A stretch of 64,000 bases of DNA from Sphingomonadaceae bacterium (GTDB lineage Bacteria; Pseudomonadota; Alphaproteobacteria; Sphingomonadales; Sphingomonadaceae). This document shows positions 51,708 to 60,535 of this stretch, piece after piece. The notes beneath the pieces were generated by a model that saw only the letters and a list, made by a program, of their open reading frames with translations, did no database searches and had not been told where the DNA came from. A program made the position numbers and the translations under genes. Position 1 is the first letter of the stretch. Each line of letters begins with the position of its first letter. The stretch lies in contig JAJUHA010000004.1 in assembly GCA_029268145.1 (NCBI GenBank), positions 49,607 through 113,606 on the forward strand. Reading direction: 5' to 3'.

Positions 51708-52729
51708 CCGGCCGGTGGCCCTTCGGCCTCCTCGCCGTGGTGGCGAGCCTCGCGGCCTTCGTCACCGGTGCGGCCTATGCCGCCTATCTGGTCGGTCCGC
51801 CGCTGGGCGCGGGGCCGGTGCGCCGGATTGCGGTCGAGGCGGTGCCCGTTCCCCTCGACCGATCCGATCCCGGGCGCAACAACGTCGGCCGCCTCCGCTA
51901 TCTCGGCGGGCTCGCGCTTGCATCGGCGGACCTGCGGTTCGGCGGGCTCTCGGACCTCCTGTTCGAGCCCGGCTGCGGTCGCCTGCTCGGCGTCACCGAT
52001 GCCGGGAGCTGGGTCATCCTCGACCCCGAAGAGGCGGGCGACCGGCTGACCGGCATCCGCGCCGCGTTTCTTGCCCCCCTGCTCGACGCTTCGGGGGCTC
52101 CGCCCGACCGGAAGCGGTTCGCCGACGCCGAGGCGCTGATGCGGGACCCGCGGTCCGGCGACACGCTGGTCTGGTTCGAGCTCGACCATCGCGCCCAGCG
52201 CTACCGCAAGGTTTCGGCCTGCCGGCCCGAAAGCCTTGCTGCGGCAGCCCATGCGGTCGACCGGCCGGAGGCAATCCGGCGCTGGCGGAGCAATGCCGCG
52301 GTCGAGGCCGCCGCGCCCGACGGTTCGGCGATCCTGCTGCTGGCCGAACGCGAGCCGGCGGGAGCAGGCCACATGGCCGCCGTGCGGCTCAGCGGCGCGC
52401 GCGTGGAGCGCGGGCGCTATCCGGCGCCCGACGAGCTTCTGGCCACCGCGGCCGCCGAGCTGGAACCCGGCGTCCATCTCGTGCTGCAGCGCCGGATGCC
52501 GCGCATGGGCGGCTTTGCCGCCACGCTCAGCCTGCTGCGGTTCGTGCCGGGCAATGCGGCGGAACGGACCGAGCTGGTCCGGTTCGGGGCTCCGCTCACC
52601 CTCGACAATTTCGAGGGGCTGGCCCTGCGCCGCGAGGGCGGGCGCACCTTCCTCTACCTTGTGTCCGACGACAATTTCCTGCCGGTGCAGCGCACGCTGC
52701 TCCTGAAGTTCGAGCTTCTGCCCGGCTGA
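51704..52729 (+). CDS. Esterase-like-activity-of-phytase (PF13449) family protein
   Basis: 341 residues from a GTG that overlaps the rsmB stop. An N-terminal membrane segment (PFGLLAVVASLAAFVTGAAYAAYLV) serves as signal anchor, so the main part is periplasmic. The rest is a beta-propeller-like domain: RLRYLGGLALASADLRFGGLSDLLFEPG, LLGVTDAGSWVIL, DAEALMRDPRSGDTLVWFE, TLDNFEGLALRREGGRTFLYLVSDDNF. These match the family described as esterase-like activity of phytase. Most members are uncharacterised; a phosphoester or ester hydrolase activity is the tentative role. Confidence 0.82.
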   Translation: MTGRWPFGLLAVVASLAAFVTGAAYAAYLVGPPLGAGPVRRIAVEAVPVPLDRSDPGRNNVGRLRYLGGLALASADLRFGGLSDLLFEPGCGRLLGVTDAGSWVILDPEEAGDRLTGIRAAFLAPLLDASGAPPDRKRFADAEALMRDPRSGDTLVWFELDHRAQRYRKVSACRPESLAAAAHAVDRPEAIRRWRSNAAVEAAAPDGSAILLLAEREPAGAGHMAAVRLSGARVERGRYPAPDELLATAAAELEPGVHLVLQRRMPRMGGFAATLSLLRFVPGNAAERTELVRFGAPLTLDNFEGLALRREGGRTFLYLVSDDNFLPVQRTLLLKFELLPG

Positions 52730-52749
52730 GGCCGGAGACGTGCCGCCAG

Positions 52750-53034
52750 TCAGGCGGCGATCGTCTTCTCCAGCTCGCGCTTCAGCCGGCGCGCCTTCGG
52801 CGAAAGCTCGGACTCGCGCGCCTTCAGCAGCCAGGCATCGAGGCCGCCGACATGCTCGACCGAGCGCAGGCCATGCATCGACACCCGCAGCCGGATCCGG
52901 CGGCCGAGCGCGTCCGACATCAGCGTCACATTCTGCAGGTTGGGCAGGAAGGTGCGCTTGGTCTTGTTGTTGGCGTGGCTGACATTGTGGCCGATCTGGC
53001 GGCCCTTGCCAGTCAGTTCGCAGATGCGCGACAT
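52750..53034 (-). CDS. rpmB: 50S ribosomal protein L28
   Basis: 94 residues, beginning [20 protein letters not shown] and containing [16 protein letters not shown], the bL28 core, and [18 protein letters not shown]. The zinc-binding CxxC pairs of C+ L28 proteins are absent (single Cys at residue 5), so it is the zinc-free form with the alphaproteobacterial C-terminal extension. A promoter-like TTGACC-17-TAGGGG lies about 100 bases upstream. Confidence 0.97.
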   Translation of the reverse strand: MSRICELTGKGRQIGHNVSHANNKTKRTFLPNLQNVTLMSDALGRRIRLRVSMHGLRSVEHVGGLDAWLLKARESELSPKARRLKRELEKTIAA

Positions 53035-53106
53035 GGGGTGATCCTCGGTTGATCCTCGGTGCAGAAACGGGCCCGGCGCGCCGCAGGGGAGGCCGGGGAA
53101 GCGCGG

Positions 53107-53135
53107 CCCCTAGCGGCGCGCGGCACCGAGGTCAA
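53107..53135 (-). promoter_or_regulatory. rpmB promoter
   Basis: Reading leftward: TTGACC (53135-53130), 17 bases, TAGGGG (53112-53107). The start codon is about 73 bases beyond the -10. It has the same layout as the rpmJ promoter in this window. Confidence 0.55.
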
Positions 53136-53217
53136 GATTGGCGGGGTGGCGACGGCGCCGTCCGCCCGCGCGCATGGTTGCTGGACCGGGCGAGGGCCAG
53201 CGACTAGGTTCAGGGCC

Positions 53218-53520
53218 GTGCCGACCTATGCGATTCACTGCATCGACAAGCCCATGCAGCAGGCGCTGCGGGCCCGCACGCGCGAGGCGCATCTGGCCTA
53301 CGTGCGGCAGCGCATGTCGCAGGTCGTCGTCGCCGGCCCGCTGCTCGACGAGGCCGGCCAGCCCATCGGCTCGATGCTTCTGATGGAGTTCCCCGACTAT
53401 CGCTCGGCCGTCGCCTTCGCCGCCGACGATCCCTACGCCCGGGCCGGGCTGTTCGCGAGCGTCGCCGTCACGGCGTGGCGGCAGGTTCTGCCGCCTCCGG
53501 AAGAAGGCCGAGCCGGCTGA
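53218..53520 (+). CDS. YciI-like protein
   Basis: 100 residues from a GTG at 53218. The YciI fold shows YAIHCIDKPMQQALRARTREAHLAYV with the conserved histidine, VVVAGPLLDEAGQPIGSMLLME and the DDPYARAGLFASV block. The family has the ferredoxin-like fold of muconolactone isomerase and an uncertain, possibly dehydrochlorinase-like or hydrolytic, activity. Its 3' end overlaps the convergent HAD phosphatase gene by 53 bases. Confidence 0.88.
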   Translation: MPTYAIHCIDKPMQQALRARTREAHLAYVRQRMSQVVVAGPLLDEAGQPIGSMLLMEFPDYRSAVAFAADDPYARAGLFASVAVTAWRQVLPPPEEGRAG

Positions 53521-54109
53521 GCTGGGCCGCAAGGCTCGCCGGGCCGGTGAAGCGATGGCCGAGCCATCCGGCCGCCTCTGCCGCTGCGACGTTCGCGGGC
53601 TGGTCGTCGATGAAGAGGGCCTCGCCGGGTCCCAGCCCGAAGCGGGCCTGGGCGAGGGCGAAGATCATGGGATCGGGCTTCACCAGCTTCTCCTCGCCGG
53701 AGACGATGATGTCAACGAAAGGGTCGAACAGGGGTGCGGTGGGCCGGAACATCGCCCAGAACTCGGCCGAGAAGTTGGTGATCGCATAGAGCGGGATGCC
53801 GGCGCCGGCGAGCCTGCCGACCAGCTCCGGCATCCCCGGCACCGGGCCCGGTATCGTCTCGAGCCAGCGCGGCCCGTAGGCGCGGATGCGCTCGGCCTGT
53901 GCGGGGAACCGGTCGATCAGCTCGGCGCTGGTCTCGGCGAAGGGCCGGCCGGCGTCATGCTGGAAGTGCCAGTCCCGGGTGACCACATTGGCCAGGAACC
54001 AGTCGAGCTCGGCGGGGTCGGGGATCAGCTTCGCATAGAGGTGGCGGATGTCCCACTCGTAGAGGACATGGCCGACATCGAAGACGAGGGCGCGCGGTGT
54101 GCGCGTCAT
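53468..54109 (-). CDS. HAD-superfamily phosphatase
   Basis: 213 residues. The nucleophile motif is VFDVGHVLYEW (Asp11; the second catalytic Asp of DxD is replaced by Gly, as common in the YihX/haloacid branch). AITNFSAEFW supplies the Ser/Thr, KLVKPDPMIF the Lys and ALFIDDQPANVAAA the metal aspartates. A YihX/GS1-like sugar or alkyl phosphatase, or haloacid dehalogenase-like activity, are both possible. It reads leftward and lies just beyond rpmJ, perhaps in the same transcript (33-base gap). Confidence 0.9.
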   Translation of the reverse strand: MTRTPRALVFDVGHVLYEWDIRHLYAKLIPDPAELDWFLANVVTRDWHFQHDAGRPFAETSAELIDRFPAQAERIRAYGPRWLETIPGPVPGMPELVGRLAGAGIPLYAITNFSAEFWAMFRPTAPLFDPFVDIIVSGEEKLVKPDPMIFALAQARFGLGPGEALFIDDQPANVAAAEAAGWLGHRFTGPASLAAQLSRLGLLPEAAEPAATP

Positions 54110-54142
54110 GGCGCGAACCTTGCCCGGGGTGCGCCGCTGGCC

Positions 54143-54268
54143 TCAGCCCTGGCGCGCCTTGAACCGCTTGTTGGTCTTGTTGATCACATAGGTGCGGCCA
54201 CGGCGCCGGATGACGCGATTGTCGCGGTGCCGCCCCTTGAGCGACTTGAGGCTGTTGCGAATCTTCAT
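54143..54268 (-). CDS. rpmJ: 50S ribosomal protein L36
   Basis: 41 residues from ATG 54268. The sequence [20 protein letters not shown] then [21 protein letters not shown] is the long, cysteine-free (C-) L36, with Arg/Asn in place of the zinc-binding residues. Together with the zinc-free L28 it means these two ribosomal proteins do not bind zinc. A TTGACT-17-TAACGG promoter lies about 62 bases upstream. Confidence 0.97.
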   Translation of the reverse strand: MKIRNSLKSLKGRHRDNRVIRRRGRTYVINKTNKRFKARQG

Positions 54269-54329
54269 GGCCTTGAACCCTTGGGGACCTGTGCGAAGCG
54301 CTGGAAGCCGGCGAGCCGGGAAGCGCGGC

Positions 54330-54358
54330 CCGTTACTTGTGCCCGGCGCGGAAGTCAA
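54330..54358 (-). promoter_or_regulatory. rpmJ promoter
   Basis: Reading leftward: TTGACT (54358-54353), 17 bases, TAACGG (54335-54330), in the gap divergent from the lipoprotein gene. Good -35 and spacing. Confidence 0.55.
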
Positions 54359-54402
54359 CGCCGGCGGATGACGCGCGCTTCCCTTCGGGCTATGGAGCGC
54401 CC

Positions 54403-54969
54403 ATGACCCGCGTCCTTGTCCTCCTCCTGCCGCTCCTCGCGGCCTGCGCGTCCAGCCGCTTCGAGGCGAGCGTGACCCGCTTCCACCTCGGCGCAGCGCC
54501 GGCCGGAACGACGGTTGCCGTCAGGGCGCTCGCTCCGGCCGAGGAGCAGAGCCTCGCGTTTCGCGCGCTTGCCGATGCCGTATCGCGCGAACTGGCCAGG
54601 GCCGGGTTCCGGCCGGCGCCGGCCGAGAGTGCCGACATTCTCGCCTTCGTCGGCGTGGGAAGCGAGGTGAGCGAGCGGGCGCGCCCGTCGCCGGTCTCGA
54701 TCGGGATCGGCGGCGCCACAGGGGGCAATGTCTCCGTCGGCGGCGCGATGCGGATCCCGGTCGGCAAGGGCGGCGTCACCCAGATCGTCTCGTCCGAGAT
54801 GCAGCTGGTGCTGCGCCGGCGGGCCGACAACGAGGTTCTCTGGGAAGGCCGGGCGCGGGCGAGCGGGGCGGGCCGCGGCGGCGAGCCGCCGGCGGCGCTC
54901 CTCGCCCGCGCGCTGCTCGATGGCTACCCCGGCCAGTCCGGACAGACGGTGCGCTGGGTGGCGAAGTAG
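54403..54969 (+). CDS. DUF4136-like lipoprotein
   Basis: 188 residues from ATG 54403. The signal peptide ends at the lipobox LLAAC. The mature part follows the DUF4136 pattern: [46 protein letters not shown], a glycine-rich middle and a C-terminal [14 protein letters not shown] plus [13 protein letters not shown] block, which is common to many outer-membrane lipoproteins of unknown function. GGAG lies about 6 bases before the start. Confidence 0.8.
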   Translation: MTRVLVLLLPLLAACASSRFEASVTRFHLGAAPAGTTVAVRALAPAEEQSLAFRALADAVSRELARAGFRPAPAESADILAFVGVGSEVSERARPSPVSIGIGGATGGNVSVGGAMRIPVGKGGVTQIVSSEMQLVLRRRADNEVLWEGRARASGAGRGGEPPAALLARALLDGYPGQSGQTVRWVAK

Positions 54970-54993
54970 CGGCACGGCTGCTAGCCGCGCCGC

Positions 54994-56133
54994 ATGGGAG
55001 CCAGCATCTCGAGTGCCTTCGATTCGGGGAACATTCGTGTCGTCCGCCAGGATGGGCCAGCCGCGTTCACGCTCGCCATCGCGCGGGACGCCGGCGGCGA
55101 GTTCTTCCAGTGGTTCCATTTCCGCCTGGCGGGCGCCCGCGGGCAGGAGGCCGTGCTGCGGATTATCGGGCTCAACCGCTCGGCCTATCCGCTCGGCTGG
55201 CCCGGCTACGCTGCGCGCGTCTCGGCCGATCGGCAGCGCTGGCGCGCGGCGCCGACCGCGTTCGATCCCGGGGTGGAGGACGGCACGCTGACCATCCGGG
55301 TGGTGCCCGAGTCCGACCTCCTGTGGGTGGCCTATTTCGCGCCCTATTCGATCGAGCGCCACCATGATCTTGTCGCGCGGACCGCCCGGGCCGAGGGGGT
55401 GACGGCGCGGGTGCTGGGCACCAGCCTCGAGGGCCGGCCGATCGACTGTCTCGAGATGGGCGAGGGGCCGCGCGAGGTGTGGATCTATGCCCGCCAGCAC
55501 CCTGGCGAGACCATGGCCGAATGGTGGATGGAAGGCGCGCTCGAGGCGCTGGTCGATCCGGGCTTCGCGGCTGGGGCCCGGCTCAGGCACCTCGCCCGGC
55601 TCCACCTCGTGCCCAACATGAACCCCGACGGGGCCTGCCGCGGCTATCTGCGCACCAACGCCGCCGGCGCCAACCTCAACCGGGAATGGGCGAACCCGAC
55701 CGCTGCCCGCTCGCCCGAGGTGCTCGCAGTCCGCAACGCGATGGACGAGACCGGCGTGGACTTCGCGCTCGACGTGCACGGGGACGAGGCGCTGCCCCAT
55801 GTCTTCATCGCCGGCTTCGAGGGGGTGCCGGGGGTGACCGAGGCCCAGCTGCGCGGCCTCGAACGCTACAAGGCCCTGCTCGTCGCGCACAGTCCCGACT
55901 TCCAGACGCGGGTCGGCTATCCGCCTTCGGCGCCGGGCAAGGCCAATCTCGCCATGTCGACGAACCAGCTCGCCAGCCGCTTCGGCTGCATCGCCGCCAC
56001 GCTCGAGATGCCGTTCAAGGATTGCGACGACCGGCCGATGCCCGAGACCCAATGGTCTCCCGAGCGCTCGAAGGCGCTCGCCCGGGCCTGCCTCGCCGCG
56101 CTTGCCGACCTGTTCGATGCCCCCCGCGACTGA
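54994..56133 (+). CDS. M14-family carboxypeptidase, cytosolic-carboxypeptidase-like
   Basis: 379 residues, no signal peptide. An N-terminal beta domain of about 120 residues ([45 protein letters not shown]) precedes the catalytic domain. The zinc ligands are in [13 protein letters not shown] (HxxE) and [12 protein letters not shown] (His), with substrate residues in [20 protein letters not shown] and the general-base Glu in ATLEMPFKD. This N-domain plus M14 layout is that of eukaryotic CCP/Nna1 deglutamylases. It should remove C-terminal residues, perhaps glutamates, from cytoplasmic proteins or peptides; its bacterial substrate is unknown. Confidence 0.9.
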   Translation: MGASISSAFDSGNIRVVRQDGPAAFTLAIARDAGGEFFQWFHFRLAGARGQEAVLRIIGLNRSAYPLGWPGYAARVSADRQRWRAAPTAFDPGVEDGTLTIRVVPESDLLWVAYFAPYSIERHHDLVARTARAEGVTARVLGTSLEGRPIDCLEMGEGPREVWIYARQHPGETMAEWWMEGALEALVDPGFAAGARLRHLARLHLVPNMNPDGACRGYLRTNAAGANLNREWANPTAARSPEVLAVRNAMDETGVDFALDVHGDEALPHVFIAGFEGVPGVTEAQLRGLERYKALLVAHSPDFQTRVGYPPSAPGKANLAMSTNQLASRFGCIAATLEMPFKDCDDRPMPETQWSPERSKALARACLAALADLFDAPRD

Positions 56134-56143
56134 GGGAACGCCG

Positions 56144-56830
56144 ATGCCCCGACTCGTCCTGCTGCGCCACGGCCAGAGCCTGTGGAACCTCGAGAACCGC
56201 TTCACCGGCTGGTGGGATGTCGGCCTCTCCGACCGCGGCGTCGAGGAAGCGCGCGCGGCCGGCCGTGCGCTCGTCGCCGCCGGGCATGACTTCGACCGCT
56301 GCTTCACCAGCGTGCAGAGCCGGGCCATCCGCACCCTCCATCTGGTGCTCGAGGAGATGGACCGGCTCTGGCTTCCGGTCGAGAAGCACTGGCGGCTGAA
56401 CGAGCGCCACTATGGCGGCCTCACCGGCCTCGACAAGGCCGAGACCGCGGCCCGCCACGGCGAGGAGCAGGTGCGGATCTGGCGGCGCTCCTTCGACGTG
56501 CCACCGCCGCCGATGGCGCCCGGCAGTCCCTATGACGTGCGCGGCGACCGCCGCTATGCCGGTGTCGAGGTTCCGCGCGCCGAAAGCCTCCGGGACACGA
56601 TCGCCCGCGTGCTGCCCTTCTGGGACGCGGCCATCGCGCCTGCGCTTGCCTCGGGCCAGCGGGTGCTGGTCGCGGCCCATGGCAATTCGCTGCGCGGGCT
56701 GGTCAAGCATCTGTCCGGCCTGTCCGACGAGGAGATCCTCGGCTTCGAGATCCCGACCGGCACGCCGATCGTCTACGAGCTGGGCGCGGATCTTGCGCCC
56801 CTCTCGCGCGCCTTCCTCGACGTCGGCTGA
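56144..56830 (+). CDS. gpmA: 2,3-bisphosphoglycerate-dependent phosphoglycerate mutase
   Basis: 228 residues from ATG 56144 with GAGGGAA upstream. The phosphohistidine motif [19 protein letters not shown] is at residues 4-22 (His9), the second His in [18 protein letters not shown], and the dPGM-specific [17 protein letters not shown] and [12 protein letters not shown] blocks are intact. It interconverts 3- and 2-phosphoglycerate in glycolysis. It follows the M14 carboxypeptidase gene by 10 bases and precedes purE. Confidence 0.96.
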   Translation: MPRLVLLRHGQSLWNLENRFTGWWDVGLSDRGVEEARAAGRALVAAGHDFDRCFTSVQSRAIRTLHLVLEEMDRLWLPVEKHWRLNERHYGGLTGLDKAETAARHGEEQVRIWRRSFDVPPPPMAPGSPYDVRGDRRYAGVEVPRAESLRDTIARVLPFWDAAIAPALASGQRVLVAAHGNSLRGLVKHLSGLSDEEILGFEIPTGTPIVYELGADLAPLSRAFLDVG

Positions 56831-56888
56831 AGGGGCACGCGCTGCCGGCTTCCCATGGCGCCCGCTTGCCGCTAGGCGCCTCCGCTTC

Positions 56889-57362
56889 ATGGCACAGGTC
56901 GGCATCATCATGGGCTCGACGTCCGACTGGGAGACGATGCGCCATGCCGCCGAGACCCTCGCGGCGCTTGCCATCCCCCACGAGGTGCGGGTCGTCTCCG
57001 CCCACCGGACTCCGCGGCGCATGCTGGCCTATGCCGAAGGCGCGGCTGCGCGGGGGCTCAGGGTCATCATCGCCGGTGCCGGCGGGGCGGCGCATCTTCC
57101 GGGCATGGTCGCGAGCCTGACCCGCCTTCCGGTGCTCGGCGTTCCGGTCGAATCCCGGGCGCTCAGGGGGCTCGATTCGCTCCTCTCCATCGTCCAGATG
57201 CCGGGCGGCGTGCCAGTGGGGACGCTTGCCATCGGCGAGGCGGGCGCGCGCAACGCGGCGCTCCTCGCCGCGGCCATCCTCGCGCTTGGCGACGAGGCGC
57301 TCGCCGGGCGGCTCGAGGCCTTCCGCGCCGCCCAGACCGACGCGGTTCCCGAGGCGCCGTGA
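56889..57362 (+). CDS. purE: N5-carboxyaminoimidazole ribonucleotide mutase
   Basis: 157 residues from ATG 56889. It has the class I PurE motifs [51 protein letters not shown] and [14 protein letters not shown]. It moves the carboxylate of N5-CAIR to C4, making CAIR in purine synthesis. The stop overlaps the purK start (GTGA). Confidence 0.97.
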   Translation: MAQVGIIMGSTSDWETMRHAAETLAALAIPHEVRVVSAHRTPRRMLAYAEGAAARGLRVIIAGAGGAAHLPGMVASLTRLPVLGVPVESRALRGLDSLLSIVQMPGGVPVGTLAIGEAGARNAALLAAAILALGDEALAGRLEAFRAAQTDAVPEAP

Positions 57363-58423
57363 TCCCGCCGGGGGGCACGATCGGCATCCTCGGGGGCGGT
57401 CAGCTCGGGCGCATGCTCGCCCTGGCCGCCGCACAGCTGGGCTATCGCACCCATGTCTATGCGCCCGAGGCCGAGCAGCCGGCAGCCGATGTGGCCACCC
57501 TGGCGACGCGTGCCGGGTTCGAGGATGAAGCCGCGCTCGCGGCCTTCGCGGATGCCGTCGATGTCGTCACCTGCGAGTTCGAGAATGTGCCGGCCTCCTC
57601 GCTCGCCCTGCTCGCGGCGCGGGTGCCGGTGCGCCCCGGCGCGCGGGCCTTCGCCATCGCCCAGGACCGGCTCGCCGAGAAGGCGTTCGTCACCTCGCTC
57701 GGCGGCACGCCGGCGCCGCACGCGGCAGTCGACGATCGCGCGACGCTCGAGGCCGCACTGTCGGCCCTTGGCACGCCGGCCATCCTGAAGACCCGCCGGC
57801 TCGGCTATGACGGCAAGGGGCAGGTGCGGATCGCAACGCCGGCCGATGCGCCGGGGGCGCTCGCCGCGCTGGGCGGCACCGACCTGGTGCTCGAGGCGCT
57901 GGTGCCCTTCACGAGCGAATTCTCGATCCTGGTGGCGCGCGGGCTCGACGGGTCGGAAGCGCATTACCCGCCGATCGCCAATCGTCACGAGGGCGGGATC
58001 CTCGCCGAAAGCGTCGCCCCGGCGCTGGGGATCCCGACGGCGCATGTGGAGGAGGCGACCGCACTCGTCATCCGCATCGCCGACGCCCTCGACTATGTCG
58101 GCGTCCTTGCCTGCGAGTTCTTCGAGACCGCGCACGGGGCCCTGTTCAACGAGATGGCGCCCCGGGTCCACAACAGCGGCCACTGGACCATCGAGGGCGC
58201 CGAGACCTCGCAGTTCGAGCAGCACATCCGCGCCATCGCCGGGTTGCCGCTGGGCTCGCCCGCCATGCAGGCGCCGATGGCCATCATGCGCAACATCCTC
58301 GGCGCGAGCGTGCGCGACGCCCATGCCGTCCTCGCCGACCCGCATGCGCATCTCCACCTCTATGGCAAGCGCGAGGCAGCACCAGGGCGCAAGATGGGGC
58401 ATGTGACCTTCCTTCGCGCTTAA
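57359..58423 (+). CDS. purK: 5-(carboxyamino)imidazole ribonucleotide synthase
   Basis: 354 residues from a GTG overlapping purE. ATP-grasp fold: [21 protein letters not shown] at the start, [27 protein letters not shown] (ATP loop), [14 protein letters not shown] and [18 protein letters not shown] (metal site). It carboxylates AIR with bicarbonate and ATP, giving the substrate of PurE. The pair is a standard operon. Confidence 0.97.
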   Translation: MIPPGGTIGILGGGQLGRMLALAAAQLGYRTHVYAPEAEQPAADVATLATRAGFEDEAALAAFADAVDVVTCEFENVPASSLALLAARVPVRPGARAFAIAQDRLAEKAFVTSLGGTPAPHAAVDDRATLEAALSALGTPAILKTRRLGYDGKGQVRIATPADAPGALAALGGTDLVLEALVPFTSEFSILVARGLDGSEAHYPPIANRHEGGILAESVAPALGIPTAHVEEATALVIRIADALDYVGVLACEFFETAHGALFNEMAPRVHNSGHWTIEGAETSQFEQHIRAIAGLPLGSPAMQAPMAIMRNILGASVRDAHAVLADPHAHLHLYGKREAAPGRKMGHVTFLRA

Positions 58424-58477
58424 ATCGCCCGCGCGGCCATGCTAGGTTCCTGCCGTTTGGGGTTCCTGGAGGAAGGC

Positions 58478-59050
58478 ATGAGGAGGTGCAGTCTCGCGTT
58501 CGCACTCGTCGCGGCCCTCGGGCCGGCGGGAGCCGCGGACGCTGCGGTCACCATCATGGGCGGCGGGCTGGGGCGCGAATGCTATCTCGCCGCCGAGCTC
58601 AAGCGCGAGACCGGCATGAGCCTCGAGGTCTGCACGAGGGCCCTCCAGCAGGAGACGCTCGGCCGGCGCGACCGGGCGGCCACGCTCGTCAACCGGGGCA
58701 TCATCCACATGCAGGCCCGGGATCTCGACCGGGCGATCGCCGACTATGAGGCGGCGCTGCGGATCGATCCGCGCCTTGCCGAGGCGCATGTGAACCGGGG
58801 CATCGCGCTCCTCTATCGCGGCGGCGCCGACCGGGAGGCGGTGGAGGCCCTCTCGACCGGCCTGTCGCTCCGCCCGTCGCGTCCCGAGATCGCCTATTAT
58901 TCCCGCGCCGTTGCCAGCGAGATGCTGGGCAATGTGCGCGCCGCCTACGAGGATTATCAGGCGGCGGCAGCGGCCAGGCCGGGCTGGGAAGAGCCGATCG
59001 AGCAGCTGAAGCGCTTCTCGGTCGAGCGGCGCCCGGTGAGCCGCGGCTGA
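58478..59050 (+). CDS. Exported tetratricopeptide-repeat protein
   Basis: 190 residues from ATG 58478 with GGAGGAAGG upstream. Signal peptide (CSLAFALVAALGPAGAADA), then ECYLAAELKR and EVCTRALQQE with two cysteines, then three TPRs: VNRGIIHMQARDLDRAIADYE, VNRGIALLYRGGADREAVEAL and YYSRAVASEMLGNVRAAYEDY. This is a common sphingomonad periplasmic TPR protein with no assigned role. Confidence 0.85.
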   Translation: MRRCSLAFALVAALGPAGAADAAVTIMGGGLGRECYLAAELKRETGMSLEVCTRALQQETLGRRDRAATLVNRGIIHMQARDLDRAIADYEAALRIDPRLAEAHVNRGIALLYRGGADREAVEALSTGLSLRPSRPEIAYYSRAVASEMLGNVRAAYEDYQAAAAARPGWEEPIEQLKRFSVERRPVSRG

Positions 59051-59127
59051 GCCGCGCGGCCCAACGGGGGCCGTCATGTGATCGTCGCGACTCGCTGCCA
59101 GGGAGCCGTCTCCAGAGGGAGGGCGGC

Positions 59128-59331
59128 ATGGCCATTCACGGTCTCGCCGGGCATTTCACCGAGCCGTGCGCCTCCGGCAGGTCCGATGAGGCGGCCAAGA
59201 CCTACCGGGCCGACGACATCGCGACCTGCGAGGCCATGCCCGGCGAGCGCTCGGAAACCCACGGCAAGGCCGAGACCGTCTTCTACACCGTGCAGGACGG
59301 CAGGATCTTCGAGGAACGCGACTTCTGCTGA
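59128..59331 (+). CDS. Small protein of unknown function
   Basis: 67 residues from ATG 59128, with GAGGGAGGGCGGC as a good ribosome-binding site. The sequence is mildly acidic, has three cysteines (EPCASG, ATCEAM, and the last residue DFC) and no signal or membrane segment; FYTVQDGRIFEERDFC ends it. Codon third-position GC looks like that of real genes in the region. I do not recognise the family. The cysteines suggest metal or redox binding, but that is a guess. Confidence 0.5.
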   Translation: MAIHGLAGHFTEPCASGRSDEAAKTYRADDIATCEAMPGERSETHGKAETVFYTVQDGRIFEERDFC

Positions 59332-59334
59332 GGT

Positions 59335-60408
59335 CTAGGAGGGCCGCCAGACCGACGCCGTCGCGGGGTCGGCGCGGCCCGTGACAAGCGGGTCGAAGGC
59401 CGCCGCAAAGCCGTCCGGACCGTCGTGGTCCACGACCGTCAGCCAGTTCCTCGCATCGGCGAGGAAGCGCGCCATGCGCGTGGAAAGCGCGGACTGGAAC
59501 CCGGCCGGGCCCATACGGGCCGAAAGCTCGGCCATGGTTGCCGGCGCGAAGAAGAAGCTCGGCTTCGGCCCAGGCAGGTCGGCTGCCGCCGGGGCCTGCC
59601 AGTGGGTGTCGCCGACGATGTGGCTGGCCGCGAGCGCGCGGAGATGGCGATGAAGGCGCTGCATGGTTGCGCCATTGCCGGCGAAGTCGACGAGCACGAC
59701 GGGCCGCTCGGGCGGGAGCGCCTCGACCTCGTCATAGGCCAGCACCTCGTCGTAGAGGCCGGTCCGGGCGACGAAGGCGCGGTTTCGCGCCGAGGTCAGG
59801 CCGATGACCCGGTGGGTGCCACGCTGCTTCAGGCACCAGGCCGCGCCGAGCGCAGTCTTGGAGGAGGCGCTGGTGAAGAGGAGATGCTCGGCCCGCGCGG
59901 CCTCCTCCGGGTTGCCGGCAAGCGCGGCGTCGAGCGCGAAGCCAGTGCCGAACAGCGGGCGGAACAGCGCTGCGGCGGCCTCGTCCGCCGGGGATGGCGC
60001 CACCGAGCCGGCCGGCACATAGGCGTTGTAGACGGCGGCCATGGGCTGCCGGTGGGCGGCCATGTCCGAAAAGCCGCCTCCCGCGCGCGCCCTGGGCAGC
60101 AGCCGCAGGTGCGAGGCCGAGGGCCAGTAGCCATAGACCCGCTCGCCTTCCGCGACGCCCCCGGCGCGCGAGGCCGTGATGGTGGCAAAGCCCCAGAGCG
60201 GCACCACGAGCCACTCCGGCCCGGAGGCGGGAAAGAACGCCCCATAGTGGAGGGGAGGGCCGTGGTGCACCGCGTAGGTCACGTTGTTGGCCGTGACGGC
60301 GACCAGATCGACGCGGGCGATCGCCTCGCCCGGCGCCGGTTCCGGCGCCTCCTCCAGCACCCGGTGGCGGGTCAGCTCCGCCTTTTCCGTCTCGATGCGG
60401 TAGCCCAT
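59335..60408 (-). CDS. DUF2855 family protein
   Basis: 357 residues. It resembles a zinc-free medium-chain dehydrogenase/reductase: an N-terminal GroES-like domain (EAIARVDLVAVTANNVTYAV, YGAFFPASGPEWLVVPLWGFA, EGERVYGYWPSASHLRLLP) and a cofactor-like domain around LLFTSASSKTALGAAWCLKQ, HRVIGLTSARNRAFV and PVVLVDFAGNGATMQRLH. DUF2855 proteins are uncharacterised. A terminator-like hairpin between it and hsp20 suggests its own transcription. Confidence 0.88.
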   Translation of the reverse strand: MGYRIETEKAELTRHRVLEEAPEPAPGEAIARVDLVAVTANNVTYAVHHGPPLHYGAFFPASGPEWLVVPLWGFATITASRAGGVAEGERVYGYWPSASHLRLLPRARAGGGFSDMAAHRQPMAAVYNAYVPAGSVAPSPADEAAAALFRPLFGTGFALDAALAGNPEEAARAEHLLFTSASSKTALGAAWCLKQRGTHRVIGLTSARNRAFVARTGLYDEVLAYDEVEALPPERPVVLVDFAGNGATMQRLHRHLRALAASHIVGDTHWQAPAAADLPGPKPSFFFAPATMAELSARMGPAGFQSALSTRMARFLADARNWLTVVDHDGPDGFAAAFDPLVTGRADPATASVWRPS

Positions 60409-60456
60409 CCCCGTCTCCCTCGGCGCGAGGCCTAGCCGGAGCGCCGGGAAAGCGAA

Positions 60457-60482
60457 AGGGGCCGGCGCTGCCGCCGGCCCCT
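60457..60482 (-). terminator. Terminator of hsp20
   Basis: An 11-base perfect stem (60457-60467 with 60472-60482, four-base loop) lies 54 bases after the hsp20 stop. Read leftward it is followed by TTCGCTTTC, a T-rich tail, giving a plausible Rho-independent terminator that separates hsp20 from the DUF2855 gene. Confidence 0.7.
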
Positions 60483-60535
60483 CGATCAGGCTGCCCGCGC
60501 CAAGTCCATGGCGCGCGCAAGGTCCAGGGCGCGCG

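Noticed and set aside
53039..53060. Direct repeat GATCCTCGGT upstream of rpmB
   Set aside because: Two adjacent 10-base copies with no dyad or promoter overlap; most likely a small local duplication.
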